DNA from: Falsihalocynthiibacter halioticoli
Lineage (GTDB): Bacteria; Pseudomonadota; Alphaproteobacteria; Rhodobacterales; Rhodobacteraceae
DNA: 64,000 bases
Assembly: GCF_025802015.1 (NCBI RefSeq)
Contig: NZ_JAOYFC010000004.1
Span: forward strand, 1 to 64,000
Direction of reading: 5' to 3'
Part shown: one piece after another, positions 1 through 8,932 of the stretch
How positions within the stretch are numbered: position 1 is the first letter of the stretch
How the letters are laid out: each line of letters opens with the position of its first letter
Notes under the pieces: model-generated
What the model was told of the DNA's origin: nothing
What the model saw: only the letters and a program-made list of their open reading frames with translations
Databases searched by the model: none
Translations under genes and position numbers: made by a program

Positions 1-556
1 CTATCAATCCTGATGAGCACGGGAAAGGTACCGAACGCTCGCCGCGCTGAGCGCCCGATGTGGCAAAAAAATGAAACTGATAAATTACAGGGCGGAAACC
101 AGACGTTCGCGGCGAACCGTACCAGTGTCCGCTAAGGGCCGTTCATGTATGTGCAGTTACGCTCGTTTCGAGGAGCTGCTTCGAGCAATCTAACGGCAGC
201 AATGAACCCGATCCGGACGCAACTAGAATACACCGTTTGCGCCCGCAGTATCTCCAGTTCCGTATGGAATGCGATATCCTTTCGGCTCTGATGCTGTAAC
301 CACGTGCGACGGCGTCTGATGTGCCAATGTGAGTTGGTCGCAATACGCATTGGAGCCGGTTATGTCAGAGATTGTGAGTACAGCTCGAATTCGCTTCCGA
401 ACACAACATTCAACATGGTGGGCGAACACTGTTCTCAGCGATGCTTTGGAAAGCTCGCCAGCATAAGAGATTGCCATTTCAGTTTCGGGCTGTTCTTCAA
501 GTGCTCTGCAATCTATCCTGCCCGCTTGAGAAGCTGAACAACAAGGAGCGTTTCGC
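1..556. other. non-coding region with a degenerate repeat
   Basis: No reading frame here has a recognisable product, a convincing ribosome binding site or neighbours in an operon arrangement. The stretch includes one copy of a dispersed degenerate repeat at about 155-216, listed separately. It ends just before the CPBP protease gene at 557. The material looks like decayed intergenic sequence. Confidence 0.6.
155..216 (+). repeat. dispersed repeat A, copy 1
   Basis: This 62-bp segment closely matches 9779-9841 (a shared core GCAATCTAACGGCAGCAATG) and less closely 29534-29590. All three copies lie outside genes and share the order CGTTT(C/T)G, GGA(G/T)CTG, GAGC(A/G)ATC and the C/GGCAG core. 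No transposase is attached. It could be a decayed palindromic or miniature element. Confidence 0.65.
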
Positions 557-1393
557 ATGAGACAGTTCTTTACCAGCCGCCCCATCGCCACTTCGCTGGT
601 TGTCGTTGCGGGTTATTTCACCATCCTCGCAGCGCCGGCGATATGGTCTTCTCAGGCTTTCGGCGGCGATCCCTCCCGGTCGCCACAACAGGCTCCGATC
701 GATCAATTGGCCGCCGAAATCCTGCTTGCGGCTTCTGCCGTTGCGATCGTTTTCCTCCTCGGCTGGGCGAGACAGGCGAGACTTACGTCACGTCCGGCGT
801 GGAGCGGATTGGGGTACGCATTGGTTCCGGCGATGATCACGCTTGGTCTGTTCGGCGTGGCCATTCTTGCCGCCAGCCAGGGCGAAGCCGACTTCTCTGC
901 CTTGATCTCCAGCGGCCTCCCGCAATCGATTCTGCTCCTTGTTCTATTTGTTGGAATTTTCGAGGAAGTTCTGTTTCGCGGCATACTGCTGCATGGATTT
1001 GAGCTCCGTATCGGCCCCGTGGCGGCGCTTTTTGCGTCCTCATTCGTCTTCGGAATCAGTCACTACGTTAACTGGATCAACGGGCAAAGCTTTGCAGCAA
1101 CCCATCCACAGGTTATCCACGCCGGACTTTCTGGCATCCTCTATGGTGCAATTGCCCTCCGCACGCGATCGATCTGGCCCGGGGTGCTTCTGCATGCGCT
1201 ATGGGATTTCGTGGTGACCATGAACCATGCCTTGATTGGCGATACTTTCGGCGCTGACCCAGATTCAACGACAGGTGGCGCTTTAGTGCAGGTCTTCGGC
1301 TTCTTGTTGCGCCACTTTGAACCGCTTCTGGGGTTGATCGTCCTTGCGGGGTGGTTTCGTTGGCAAAGGCGTCAGGCCGATCAGATGCAATGA
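557..1393 (+). CDS. CPBP family intramembrane glutamic endopeptidase
   Basis: The 278-residue protein is polytopic, with about six to seven hydrophobic segments. It carries the CPBP (CAAX protease / bacteriocin-processing, Abi) signature: EEVLFRG at residues 136-142 supplies the catalytic glutamates and arginine, followed by FVFGISH near residue 168 and a C-terminal HALWDF motif. Family members cleave peptide bonds inside the cytoplasmic membrane; the substrate here is unknown. The start has a weak AAGGAG-like sequence about 10 bases upstream. The next gene begins 156 bases downstream and is probably a separate unit. Confidence 0.88.
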   Translation: MRQFFTSRPIATSLVVVAGYFTILAAPAIWSSQAFGGDPSRSPQQAPIDQLAAEILLAASAVAIVFLLGWARQARLTSRPAWSGLGYALVPAMITLGLFGVAILAASQGEADFSALISSGLPQSILLLVLFVGIFEEVLFRGILLHGFELRIGPVAALFASSFVFGISHYVNWINGQSFAATHPQVIHAGLSGILYGAIALRTRSIWPGVLLHALWDFVVTMNHALIGDTFGADPDSTTGGALVQVFGFLLRHFEPLLGLIVLAGWFRWQRRQADQMQ

Positions 1394-1549
1394 TTGTTTT
1401 CTCTGATCTGGATGACGGCCTCTGTCGATGGACACGAACCTGTCCCGCACTATTTGCCTATTTGGACACTCTAACGTACCCTCAAGGGACCCCGCAATCG
1501 AAAGGGACCCCCTAATCGAATCGTGCAACCAAAGTAATCGGAGACACCC

Positions 1550-1840
1550 ATGTTCAAACAAATCGGACTATGCGTCGGCCTCGTCATTGCCGCCGGCGCG
1601 GCTCAGGCCTTTGACCGGCAGACAACCAACGCTCTTAAAGCCTGTCACGACTACATCTGGGATGTGCCGGAATTCAAGGACCTGCCGAATGCGGCGATAT
1701 CAGTCTTTCCGGGCTCGGAGAATGGCGACAAAATCGTGGTCAACTGGAATGTGAACTGGGATCAGCCGGCTGTTCAGGCCGCTGGCAACTGCACGGTCAT
1801 CAGCGGCAATGTTGAAGGTTTCGAGGACTATACCAAATGA
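1550..1840 (+). CDS. small exported protein, unknown function
   Basis: A 96-residue protein with a clear Sec signal peptide: a short basic N-terminus, a hydrophobic core at about residues 4-17, and an AQA cleavage site near residue 20. The mature part has two cysteines and no domain I recognise. A GGAGA ribosome binding site lies just upstream of the ATG. Its stop overlaps the next start (ATGA), so it heads a three-gene operon through 3225. Export is well supported; function is unknown. Confidence 0.7.
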   Translation: MFKQIGLCVGLVIAAGAAQAFDRQTTNALKACHDYIWDVPEFKDLPNAAISVFPGSENGDKIVVNWNVNWDQPAVQAAGNCTVISGNVEGFEDYTK

Positions 1841-2121
1841 AGCTGCGCGAAGAATCTACTGGTGCTGTAGTCGAGAACGACCGAAAACAATCGCGTGGAC
1901 TGCGACTGCCCCTGTTGGCGGTGTCTGCATTCGGGCTCATCACCCTATGGGGATGTGGCGCAACGGAAGATGAGGTACGAACGGCCGCGACCGTCGGTGC
2001 TTCGGCTGCACTTGCTGCCGAAGCCTCGGAGGAGGCGAAGAAGGCCACAGACTATGACGCTATTGCAAAAGAAGCAGTCGCCGATGTCGATACCACCGGT
2101 TTCGATGCTCTTACCGACTAG
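1837..2121 (+). CDS. small lipoprotein-like protein, unknown function
   Basis: A 94-residue protein whose start overlaps the previous stop by four bases (ATGA), indicating translational coupling. A basic N-terminal stretch is followed by a hydrophobic segment ending in LITLWGC at about residue 41, which resembles a lipobox (a large residue at -1 makes it imperfect). The rest is rich in Ala and Glu and likely helical. The N-terminal extension before the hydrophobic core is long for a lipoprotein, so a later start or a simple membrane anchor is possible. No family recognised. Confidence 0.6.
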   Translation: MKLREESTGAVVENDRKQSRGLRLPLLAVSAFGLITLWGCGATEDEVRTAATVGASAALAAEASEEAKKATDYDAIAKEAVADVDTTGFDALTD

Positions 2122-2148
2122 ACAATCCATCGCAGGGATCGCCGAGAG

Positions 2149-3225
2149 ATGGGATCATTGAAATGGGCGGCTTTGCCGATAGGCGTGGCCCTTGTCATCA
2201 CCCTGCTGTCTGTTCCCCAGGTTCGGTTCCTGTTCTTCGGGATGCCGGAGCAACGGTTGGATGGGCGCTCGATCGCGCTTGACGTTGCCGATGCGCCGTC
2301 AACGTCAGCGCCGCTTCGCAGCAGCGTTGAGCGGGCCTTGACAGATGCCGGGCTGAGCGCGGAGCCACTGCTCGGCGACATTGCAACCTCCGGACACCTC
2401 GCGCGCCTGGATGCGGGAGAGGTAACAGTAGACCAATTGCTGAACTATGCGGAGCATCTCAATGCACTGGCGCTTCGCACCAAGGAGGCGGGTCGCCAGA
2501 TCCCGTCTACCTTCTGGGATGCTGAGACTGACCAGATGCGCGTCGATGGATGGACGCCATATCGGGTTGTTGCTGCACTAGCATCGACAGAAGGCCGACC
2601 ATATATCGACGCGCTTGGAGCCGCCTTTTCCCGTTTCTATGATTTCAAGACTTCCGAGCCCGATGCCGGCGATACGGCTCTCGATACGGCTTTGGATTTG
2701 TTCGAGCCAGCCATCAGACTGATCGACGAAGTGCCGCGGGAACACATGCTTGAGACATCCGAGTACATCCGCAACAAGGAACAGGCCGCTCTATATCTTT
2801 GGCAGCAGCTCGTCGTCGGATCGTCGCGCCGCAATCCCCTGACACATATCAAGCTGTTCAATCACGGCTTCGCCCAGCGGTTTCATGTCGGGACCATCTG
2901 GCAATATGATACCGGAATAGCCCAGAATAATTCTGCGATCTGGGGAGTGTCTGGTTTTGCGCCTCGATATGTCGGCCCGCCTGAGAACAACAACCAGGTC
3001 GAGCACATGTCGATCAGCATGACCGTTCAGGGCATCCTGCGCGAACCGCTTCAGGTCCTTCAGGCCTTTGAAGAATTTGAACGTCTTGCGGGGCCCGTGA
3101 GTTCGGCAGAAACCGCTGCAGACGAAGCGTTGAATACTGCGGTTCGGCAAACTTTCGTTTCGAACCTTGAGAAAGGCCTGCAAGCCGCGGTGTCTGCTTT
3201 GAGAGAAACCCTCCGCGCCCCTTGA
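2149..3225 (+). CDS. membrane-anchored exported protein, unknown function
   Basis: A 358-residue protein with one N-terminal hydrophobic segment (about residues 5-20), probably an uncleaved anchor that places the rest in the periplasm. The remainder is soluble, with helical N- and C-terminal parts and an aromatic-rich middle. I recognise no family and see no catalytic motif. It follows the two small exported proteins with a 27-base gap and purine-rich sequence before the ATG, so the three probably form one operon and may act together in the envelope. Confidence 0.7.
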   Translation: MGSLKWAALPIGVALVITLLSVPQVRFLFFGMPEQRLDGRSIALDVADAPSTSAPLRSSVERALTDAGLSAEPLLGDIATSGHLARLDAGEVTVDQLLNYAEHLNALALRTKEAGRQIPSTFWDAETDQMRVDGWTPYRVVAALASTEGRPYIDALGAAFSRFYDFKTSEPDAGDTALDTALDLFEPAIRLIDEVPREHMLETSEYIRNKEQAALYLWQQLVVGSSRRNPLTHIKLFNHGFAQRFHVGTIWQYDTGIAQNNSAIWGVSGFAPRYVGPPENNNQVEHMSISMTVQGILREPLQVLQAFEEFERLAGPVSSAETAADEALNTAVRQTFVSNLEKGLQAAVSALRETLRAP

Positions 3226-3894
3226 GCCCTTGCTTCACGTCCTTTGGCACCGTCGTCCCGGGTTGTTGATGCAGACCTCAATAACACCAGATTGAAGGCT
3301 CGTTAGCGCGTGCGAATTGATCGCGGCACACGAAGGCCCGGAGCACGGAAAGATATGCTCCTCGGGATGGTTGCCTTGTCCAGCAGCTCGATTGTTGAAG
3401 CCGACCGCCGCGAAGGAGAGGCTTTGACTCGCCCGACTCCGATACCATCGAATGGCTGGTCTCGTGAAGCTGCAACGCTGTACATAATGGCGGAATGGAT
3501 GGCAGGTCTGGGCCGTTCGTGTCGTGTGACCTCGGTTGATTACCTATGATACTGCAAAGCGGAAAATGGCAGGAATGAGTCCGAAGCGGAAGTGGTTTGG
3601 CTTTGATGCTCGCAGGTGCTGCAAGCTGATCACTGACGCCGTGCGGGCACCACAGAAAGAAGAGCGGCCTTTCGTTGTAATCGCAGCGAAATCTGAAAGG
3701 GCAGGGACCGAGTTGCGATAAAGAACAGCGCTTGACACGCGACTATGCTTTACGCAGCCTATTGCTATCCTGGAGCCCGGGCGGGTCCGTTAGCTTAGCA
3801 ATGCAGATAACGACGTGAAATTTCAAAAGTTTGTGTTTGTTGAGCAAATACCCGAGCTTTTCTTATACTGATATTCTGGATAGCAAAGACCGAT
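3226..3894. other. non-coding region with repeat B copy
   Basis: About 670 bases with only short, unconvincing reading frames (for example 3310-3549). A segment at 3548-3583 resembles 10743-10778 (shared start GATACTGCAAAGC, then GAATGGCA-like sequence). No promoter or RNA gene is evident. Confidence 0.55.
3548..3583 (+). repeat. dispersed repeat B, copy 1
   Basis: This 36-base segment matches 10743-10778 at most positions. Both copies begin GATACTGCAAAGC and continue with an AATGGCA(G/T)GAA(T/C)GAG core. Both lie in non-coding DNA near unrelated genes. Origin is unknown. Confidence 0.5.
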
Positions 3895-4719
3895 ATGTCT
3901 GAATTTTGTGGAACTCTAGACAACAATTATCTGCACGTGGCACTAAGCGATAGTGCCGTGGGCTGCCTTCGCGCGGCTTGCCAGTCAGGTGCGATGCCGG
4001 GCACTGTTATTGGCATCCCAGATGATCTCAGCCATGGCCCGCTGGACGATCTGCAAGTACGCCGCAGCTACTTTCAGAACTTGTTTATTCAAAGTGGCGC
4101 AAGACGAGAAGAGGCATGTGACATTCTTGCGTCCTGGCGCTGTCTTATGGCTGAAGCTGGCAGAATACAGACAAGGGAAGTTGTCGTTTGGGCTGGCGAA
4201 AACGTATCAGAGACTATGTTTCTTCACATGTTTTGCGACTGGATGCACGTTACCGATATTAAGCTATCGCATGTCAATGTTTCTGAAAGCAGCGACCAGC
4301 ACTACGTCGCTATGTGGCAGCCGTCATATCTGGCCGGTATTTGCAATAACGCTCGCGAATTGAATAACGCAGAGCGGGAACATCATTCATCTGAATATCG
4401 GCGCCTTTGCGCAGAAAAGGGTGTATTGCGCCGATGGTCAGCGGGACGTGTCGCTACAATGCAATCCAACTTCTATGATGACCTGCTCTTGTCAAGCTGC
4501 ACGACCGATTGGTCCGTTGCCGGTCGGGTCGTGGGTCTTGCAATGAGCCGGTGCGACGCACATAATCGGTTGAGCGATCTCTTTTTCGCCAGTCGACTGG
4601 CGGCCCTGATCGAGAACGGCTTGATTGAGGTCCAGAAAAAGACAGGTCGATTGTTTGAAAACAACATTCGCATGTCGGCATCGAGTCCAGCGCATGAATC
4701 GAAGGCTTGGCGCGGCTAG
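3895..4719 (+). CDS. DUF1835 / DUF3658 domain protein
   Basis: A 274-residue cytoplasmic protein. The first ~130 residues match the DUF1835 pattern: a hydrophobic strand, then LSDSAVGCLRAA, then VIGIPDDLSHGPLDD near residues 40-53. The rest matches the companion DUF3658 region (LSDLFFASRLAALIENGLIE near residues 225-245). Biochemical function of this family is not established. It stands alone, with no operon partner in the same direction closer than 200 bases. The start lacks a strong ribosome binding site, but the reading frame and domain boundaries support it. Confidence 0.75.
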   Translation: MSEFCGTLDNNYLHVALSDSAVGCLRAACQSGAMPGTVIGIPDDLSHGPLDDLQVRRSYFQNLFIQSGARREEACDILASWRCLMAEAGRIQTREVVVWAGENVSETMFLHMFCDWMHVTDIKLSHVNVSESSDQHYVAMWQPSYLAGICNNARELNNAEREHHSSEYRRLCAEKGVLRRWSAGRVATMQSNFYDDLLLSSCTTDWSVAGRVVGLAMSRCDAHNRLSDLFFASRLAALIENGLIEVQKKTGRLFENNIRMSASSPAHESKAWRG

Positions 4720-4924
4720 CCGTTTCCCAGGCTTTGCGCAGATAGTGCGTCAGCCACGCGAATTTGAGGATTCGTGCCCGATAGCGTCGCTCGCAGGAGC
4801 TCTCTGCAACTGAAACATGCAGCGCCAGACCAAGCCAGTAGAAGAGTTTCGAGTCGACCTGAGCGCGAAATTTGGGTTACGCTTGCCGAAGCGAACGTTG
4901 GCTTGAAAGTCTTGGGAGTGAAAT

Positions 4925-5689
4925 ATGAACTGTTGGGTATTGGTGGCAGTCATATTGATGGGGAGCTCGGGCAACCCGGCAGTAGCACAACCGCTTGAAG
5001 AAGAACCAAGGGCGTTCAATCCCTATAGCGAAACGGCCTTGGCGATTACCGGGCCAGTGATTTTGTCGACCAGCCGAATGGTCTTTGAGACAGGTAAGTT
5101 TCTAGAACTCGAGACCGTCAACCAAGCTGCTTCGGGTGCCTGGGGAGTTTCCGGTGACGTGCCTGTGGCACAAGTGTTCCAAGTTACAGGAGACGTAGGA
5201 CCTCTTCGACGGGACAACAACCTCTGCGGAGATCAGAGCATAACCTACATGGCAGCTTGGGCGGAGGAACTCTCCGGCTTCGAGTACCTGGGAATCGCGA
5301 TGTTCAGCGGTGCGGAGATGCCGGGTGGCGCAATCGCAGACGGCACCTGCGGGACCTATTTCTATTCGATCGATATTACAGAGGCACTAGCCCAAGCACT
5401 CAGGTTTGGACCGATCCTGGTCACAGAACGCGATCTGGTCAGGCTCGAGGTTCGGTATGAATCAAGCAATCAAGCACTTGTCCACTTTACTTTGGAACAA
5501 GGGATCGCAAGCGCGTTGGCTGCCTTTACCTCCGCCTCGGTTGGACAACACTTGGACATCTGGGTCGGCAACCAAATGTTGAACTCTGTCTACATTGCTG
5601 AAGCCGTCACGGGGGACCAATTCATCTTGCCGCTAAGCAAGCTACAAGCGGAGAACCTCGAACGGTTGCTAGGCGCAGAAATTCGCTAA
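4925..5689 (+). CDS. exported protein with SecD P1-head-like C-terminal domain
   Basis: A 254-residue protein with a Sec signal peptide (hydrophobic core residues 3-14, AVAQ near residue 21) and GGGAG six bases before the ATG. The C-terminal ~75 residues follow the pattern of the SecD/SecF P1 head subdomain: a strand (VHFTLEQG), a helix with a final small residue, GQHLDIWVGNQML (compare G..laI.ldg.+.s), then a VTGDQFILPLSKLQAENL segment resembling I.G.f...eA..L. There are no SecD membrane segments, so it is not a translocase. Two cysteines in the middle could form a disulfide. The resemblance is from pattern memory and is moderate. Confidence 0.65.
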   Translation: MNCWVLVAVILMGSSGNPAVAQPLEEEPRAFNPYSETALAITGPVILSTSRMVFETGKFLELETVNQAASGAWGVSGDVPVAQVFQVTGDVGPLRRDNNLCGDQSITYMAAWAEELSGFEYLGIAMFSGAEMPGGAIADGTCGTYFYSIDITEALAQALRFGPILVTERDLVRLEVRYESSNQALVHFTLEQGIASALAAFTSASVGQHLDIWVGNQMLNSVYIAEAVTGDQFILPLSKLQAENLERLLGAEIR

Positions 5690-5722
5690 GTGTCTGCCTT
5701 CAATTCATTTTAAGGACACCAA

Positions 5723-6525
5723 GGGTGCTGTCAGACGAATTCGAACTCGTCTCGACTAGGCCATTGAGTCTGCCCTTTTTGTCGCGCAAAGACCGCGCCA
5801 CTCGATAAGCGCGACCGTGCGATTTAGCTTGAAATGATCTCTTTGGGAAAGGCTGCGATCCTGATTGAAGTGATTGAAAATGGATGCATGGACGGAGACG
5901 AATTTCTGCAAACTTCGCATCCTGCGAAAGCGGTGCATAGCTCGTTCCCTTCGTCGAAACGGGAGATGAGAATTCTCAGCGCGTTTGTTCTTCCAGCGTC
6001 CCGATTCCTGCTTAGTCGCATTACCAATTTCTTTCATCGCCGCGCCGTAGGAACGCAATTTATCCGTGACGACCACACGTGACTGACCATCCGCTTCATC
6101 GCGTTCTTCAAGAATTTAAGGGCTGAATCGCGATCCCGGCGCTTGGTGACATAGCTTTCCAGCACTTCGCCTTCGTGATCGACTTCCCGCCAGAGGTAAT
6201 GTCGCTCGCCGTTAATCTTCACAAAAACTTCATCCAAATGCCACTGCCAATTCGAGTAACACGCTTTCTGCGAATCTCAGATGCAAACATTGGACCAAAT
6301 CGGTTCCACCAAAAACGGATCGTTTCGTGGCTCACATCGACGCCGCGTTCATGCAGCAAGTCTTCGACATTCCGAAGCAAAAGCGGAAACCGGACATACA
6401 TCATCACCGCAAGTCGGATGACCTCAGGACTGGTTTTAAAATAACGAAAAGGGGAACGTTTTGTCATGGAATGAGGTTAATGTCCCGCCCTACGCTTCAC
6501 AACCGAGTTTCCTCTGACAGCGCCC
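5723..6525 (-). mobile_element. IS6-family insertion sequence, decayed
   Basis: An 803-bp element bounded by imperfect 17-bp inverted repeats. The left end (5723-5739) reads GGGTGCTGTCAGACGAA; the right end (6509-6525), read on the minus strand, is GGGCGCTGTCAGAGGAA. Between them lies one transposase in three frames. Length and organisation fit IS6/IS26. The eight bases flanking each end differ, so there is no target duplication. That is expected when an IS6 element has caused an adjacent deletion, and the right flank is indeed a gene lacking its 5' part. Confidence 0.85.
5756..6467 (-). pseudogene. IS6-family transposase, two frameshifts
   Basis: The full-length transposase can be read in three minus-strand frames. 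6467 to about 6230 gives the N-terminal helix-turn-helix region (YFKTSPEVIRLAV, DVSHETIRFWWNRFG). About 6240 to 6076 gives the first catalytic Asp (HLDEVFVKINGERHYLW). About 6080 to 5756 gives the second Asp (VVVTDKLRSYGAAM) and the catalytic Glu region (KRAENSHLPFRRRERAM). DDE residues are all present, but single-base shifts near 6230 and 6075 break the frame, so the copy is inactive unless these are sequencing errors. Confidence 0.88.
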
Positions 6526-6526
6526 C

Positions 6527-6946
6527 TCGGAAGGTATGGTGAACCCGCCAGTCGGCGCCGGTCAGGTCTATATGACGGCAAAACGCGACAGCAATGGCGA
6601 GCTTCTGCGCGCGGACCGGACGTACCGGCTGCATGTGCTGGCGGATGCGCCGATCAAGCAGTTCTGGTCGGCAACGTTGTACAGCGAAAACACACGCCGG
6701 CCGTACGACAACGGTGGCACCGAAATCCGTGACGGCAGCCTTGGCAGCCGGACCGAAGGCGTGAAGGTATTTGACGACGGCAGTGTCGATCTCTATTTTG
6801 GCCCGGAAGCGCCTGATGGCATGGAAAGCAATTTCCTCAAGACGGTCGGAGATGATGGCTGGTTCATCTACTTCCATATCTACGCACCGGAACAGCCGTT
6901 CTTTGACAAGACGTTCCAGCTACACGATTTCGAACTGATCAAGTGA
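6527..6946 (+). pseudogene. DUF1214 protein, 5'-truncated by the IS6 element
   Basis: The readable part (about 137 residues, ATG at 6536) is a DUF1214 C-terminal domain: YRLHVLADAPIKQFWSATLY, a SRTEGVKVFDDGSVDLYFGP segment and an FIYFHIYAP strand near the end. Intact family members carry an N-terminal DUF1254 domain of about 150-200 residues and a signal peptide. Neither exists here because the right end of the IS lies two bases upstream. The lost part is not found on the other side of the element. The next gene downstream is an intact paralogue, so this was a tandem pair. Confidence 0.82.
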
Positions 6947-6959
6947 GGACTTTCCCAAG

Positions 6960-8318
6960 ATTGCCCAAACATCGAAGCTGGCCGGAGCTGCCGCGATCGC
7001 AACAGCGACGGCTCTCGGGTCCGCGAATGCTCAAGTTGACAACATCTCTGCCATTGCAGAGGAGGCATATATCTTCGCCTACCCAATGCTCTACAACTAT
7101 CAAACGCTGTACAATCAGACCCAGGACGCAATGGACGCCGGTTACATCGGTGGGTTTTCGGAGTATCGCCACTACTCCCATCCCTACTCTCCAAAGGACA
7201 CTGACATTGTCACGCCAAACAATGACACGACCTATTCCTGGGCTTGGCTGGATCTGCGTCGAGAGCCGATTGTGTTTGAGACGCCGGATCTCGACGAAGG
7301 ACGTTACAACGTCTTTCAGTGGGTGGACCTTTACACCCACGTTTTTGCCAGCCCCGGCTCACGCCTCAATGGCGATGAGGGCAAAACTTTTCTGTTTGTC
7401 GGGCCTGACTGGGACGGTGACGTGCCCGACAGTATCGATGAGGTGTTGAAGAGCGAAACAGATTTTGTCGGCACCCTGACACGGACCAGCATTGTAGGCG
7501 TGGATGACATTCCGGCTGTGAAGGCGATCCAGCACGGCTATCGGTTCACACCGCTGAGTGCCTATGTAGGCAAGAAGCCACCCGCGCCCGCACCGGAGCC
7601 AAACTTCCCGGTCTGGCATGGGGCACTGGCACAATCGCCCGCCTTCATCACCTATTTGAACTTTCTGCTGGGCCATGTGGATCCGCATCCTGACGATGCA
7701 GAAGCGCTGGCCTCCTTTGAAGCAATCGGCATTTCGCCGGGGGCCGTGTTTGATGCCTCTGCTCTGGACAAGGAGACCCACGACGCGATCCAGTCCGGCA
7801 TCGATGCGGCGCTGAAACGTCTTGAAGATCGCACGGCTACCAACAAGGACAACATCGGCCTGTTTGGTTCGCGCGCTTATCTCGGCACGGATTACGAATC
7901 CCGTGCTGTGGGAGCAATGATTGGTATCTATGGTCAGAATGAGGAGGAGGCAGTCTACTTCTCCTATTCCGCCGACACCGATGGCAACCCGTTGGATGGG
8001 TCCAAAACCTATACGATGAAGTTCGACCAACAGCCGGAGGTGTCAGAATTCTGGTCCCTGACCATGTACAACCTGCCGCAGCGGCTGCTTGTGGACAACG
8101 AGATCGATCGCTACTCCATCGGCGACCGCACGGAGGGGCTTGTCACCGATGGCGACGGCCTGACCATAACGCTCGGCCCGGATGACCCGGGCGAGGGGCA
8201 GAACTGGCTTCCGACCCCTGACGGACCCTTTTTCATGGTGATGCGCATGTACGGCCCCGGTCAGAGTGTCGTCGAAGGTACCTGGCCGCGCCCGGAACCG
8301 GGGTTGAGCTCGAACTGA
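6960..8318 (+). CDS. exported DUF1254 / DUF1214 protein with damaged start
   Basis: DUF1254 occupies roughly the first 200 residues (EEAYIFAYPMLYNYQTLYNQ..., TPNNDTTYSWAWLDL) and DUF1214 the last ~110 (KFDQQPEVSEFWSLTMYN, ISGDRTEGL-like SIGDRTEGL). These proteins are exported and of unsettled function. The first ATG in frame is 7086, but coding continues upstream through a perfect signal peptide ending GSANA. No ATG, GTG or TTG is in frame before it. Either ATT at 6960 is used, or a base has been lost from the TTT run at 6951-6953. With one extra T, the GTG at 6943 would read straight into the signal peptide. Confidence 0.8.
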   Translation: MAQTSKLAGAAAIATATALGSANAQVDNISAIAEEAYIFAYPMLYNYQTLYNQTQDAMDAGYIGGFSEYRHYSHPYSPKDTDIVTPNNDTTYSWAWLDLRREPIVFETPDLDEGRYNVFQWVDLYTHVFASPGSRLNGDEGKTFLFVGPDWDGDVPDSIDEVLKSETDFVGTLTRTSIVGVDDIPAVKAIQHGYRFTPLSAYVGKKPPAPAPEPNFPVWHGALAQSPAFITYLNFLLGHVDPHPDDAEALASFEAIGISPGAVFDASALDKETHDAIQSGIDAALKRLEDRTATNKDNIGLFGSRAYLGTDYESRAVGAMIGIYGQNEEEAVYFSYSADTDGNPLDGSKTYTMKFDQQPEVSEFWSLTMYNLPQRLLVDNEIDRYSIGDRTEGLVTDGDGLTITLGPDDPGEGQNWLPTPDGPFFMVMRMYGPGQSVVEGTWPRPEPGLSSN

Positions 8319-8932
8319 ACCAGGCAAGACAGAAGGCGGATCTGGCGGGAAACACCATCGTCCGCGCGCCTCCTGTCGAACGGCTTTGTCGATGCTGACT
8401 AGCCCTTGGCAGCGGCGTGCAGAAGACGGCGGCCTTGTCCGCTAGCTTCCCGATCGTGTGGTCCGCCTCGCATGTCCAGTTCTCGCCCGTTGTTTTGGTT
8501 CTCGATCGGAAATCGTGGGAACGCTGAGGATACGGCGAAGGTCCGGAAGGTCGGCATTCTACCAGCCCGTCCGGACCGTAGAATTGGTTACTCTGGGCTC
8601 TTCACTGCCGCTCACCGTTTCCACCCTGGAGGTCTGCTTCCGGTTACGAAGGTGATGCTGCACGTGCAAAGCGTTCTTGAATCTTGTCCGGCAGCTTTGC
8701 GCAGGTAGCGGAACAGTGACTCTCGGCCTCGAACGGCAGCAACGTCCGCATTGCAGTCATCGGTTTGCCTATAATGCTGCGCTTCACTCCCAATTTCCGC
8801 TTTGGAGAAGCTGCGGTTAGGCATCAATGATCTGAGCCAATGTCTGCAAAGGGCCGTAAACAGCAGCGTTTGCAAACGGCAGAGACGATGATGCCGTGAA
8901 CGGCTTAGGGCCACTGAGGGCCCAAGAGAGCG
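8319..8932. other. non-coding region, no gene seen
   Basis: About 610 bases without a supportable gene. Short frames at 8406-8708 lack ribosome binding sites and known domains. The second half contains fragments such as CAGCAACGTCCGCATTG and CCGCTTTGGAG that resemble decayed repeat sequence found elsewhere in this window. Confidence 0.5.

Noticed and set aside
3310..3549. 79-residue plus-strand frame after the unknown operon
   Set aside because: No ribosome binding site, no recognisable domain, biased composition and position in repeat-rich non-coding DNA.
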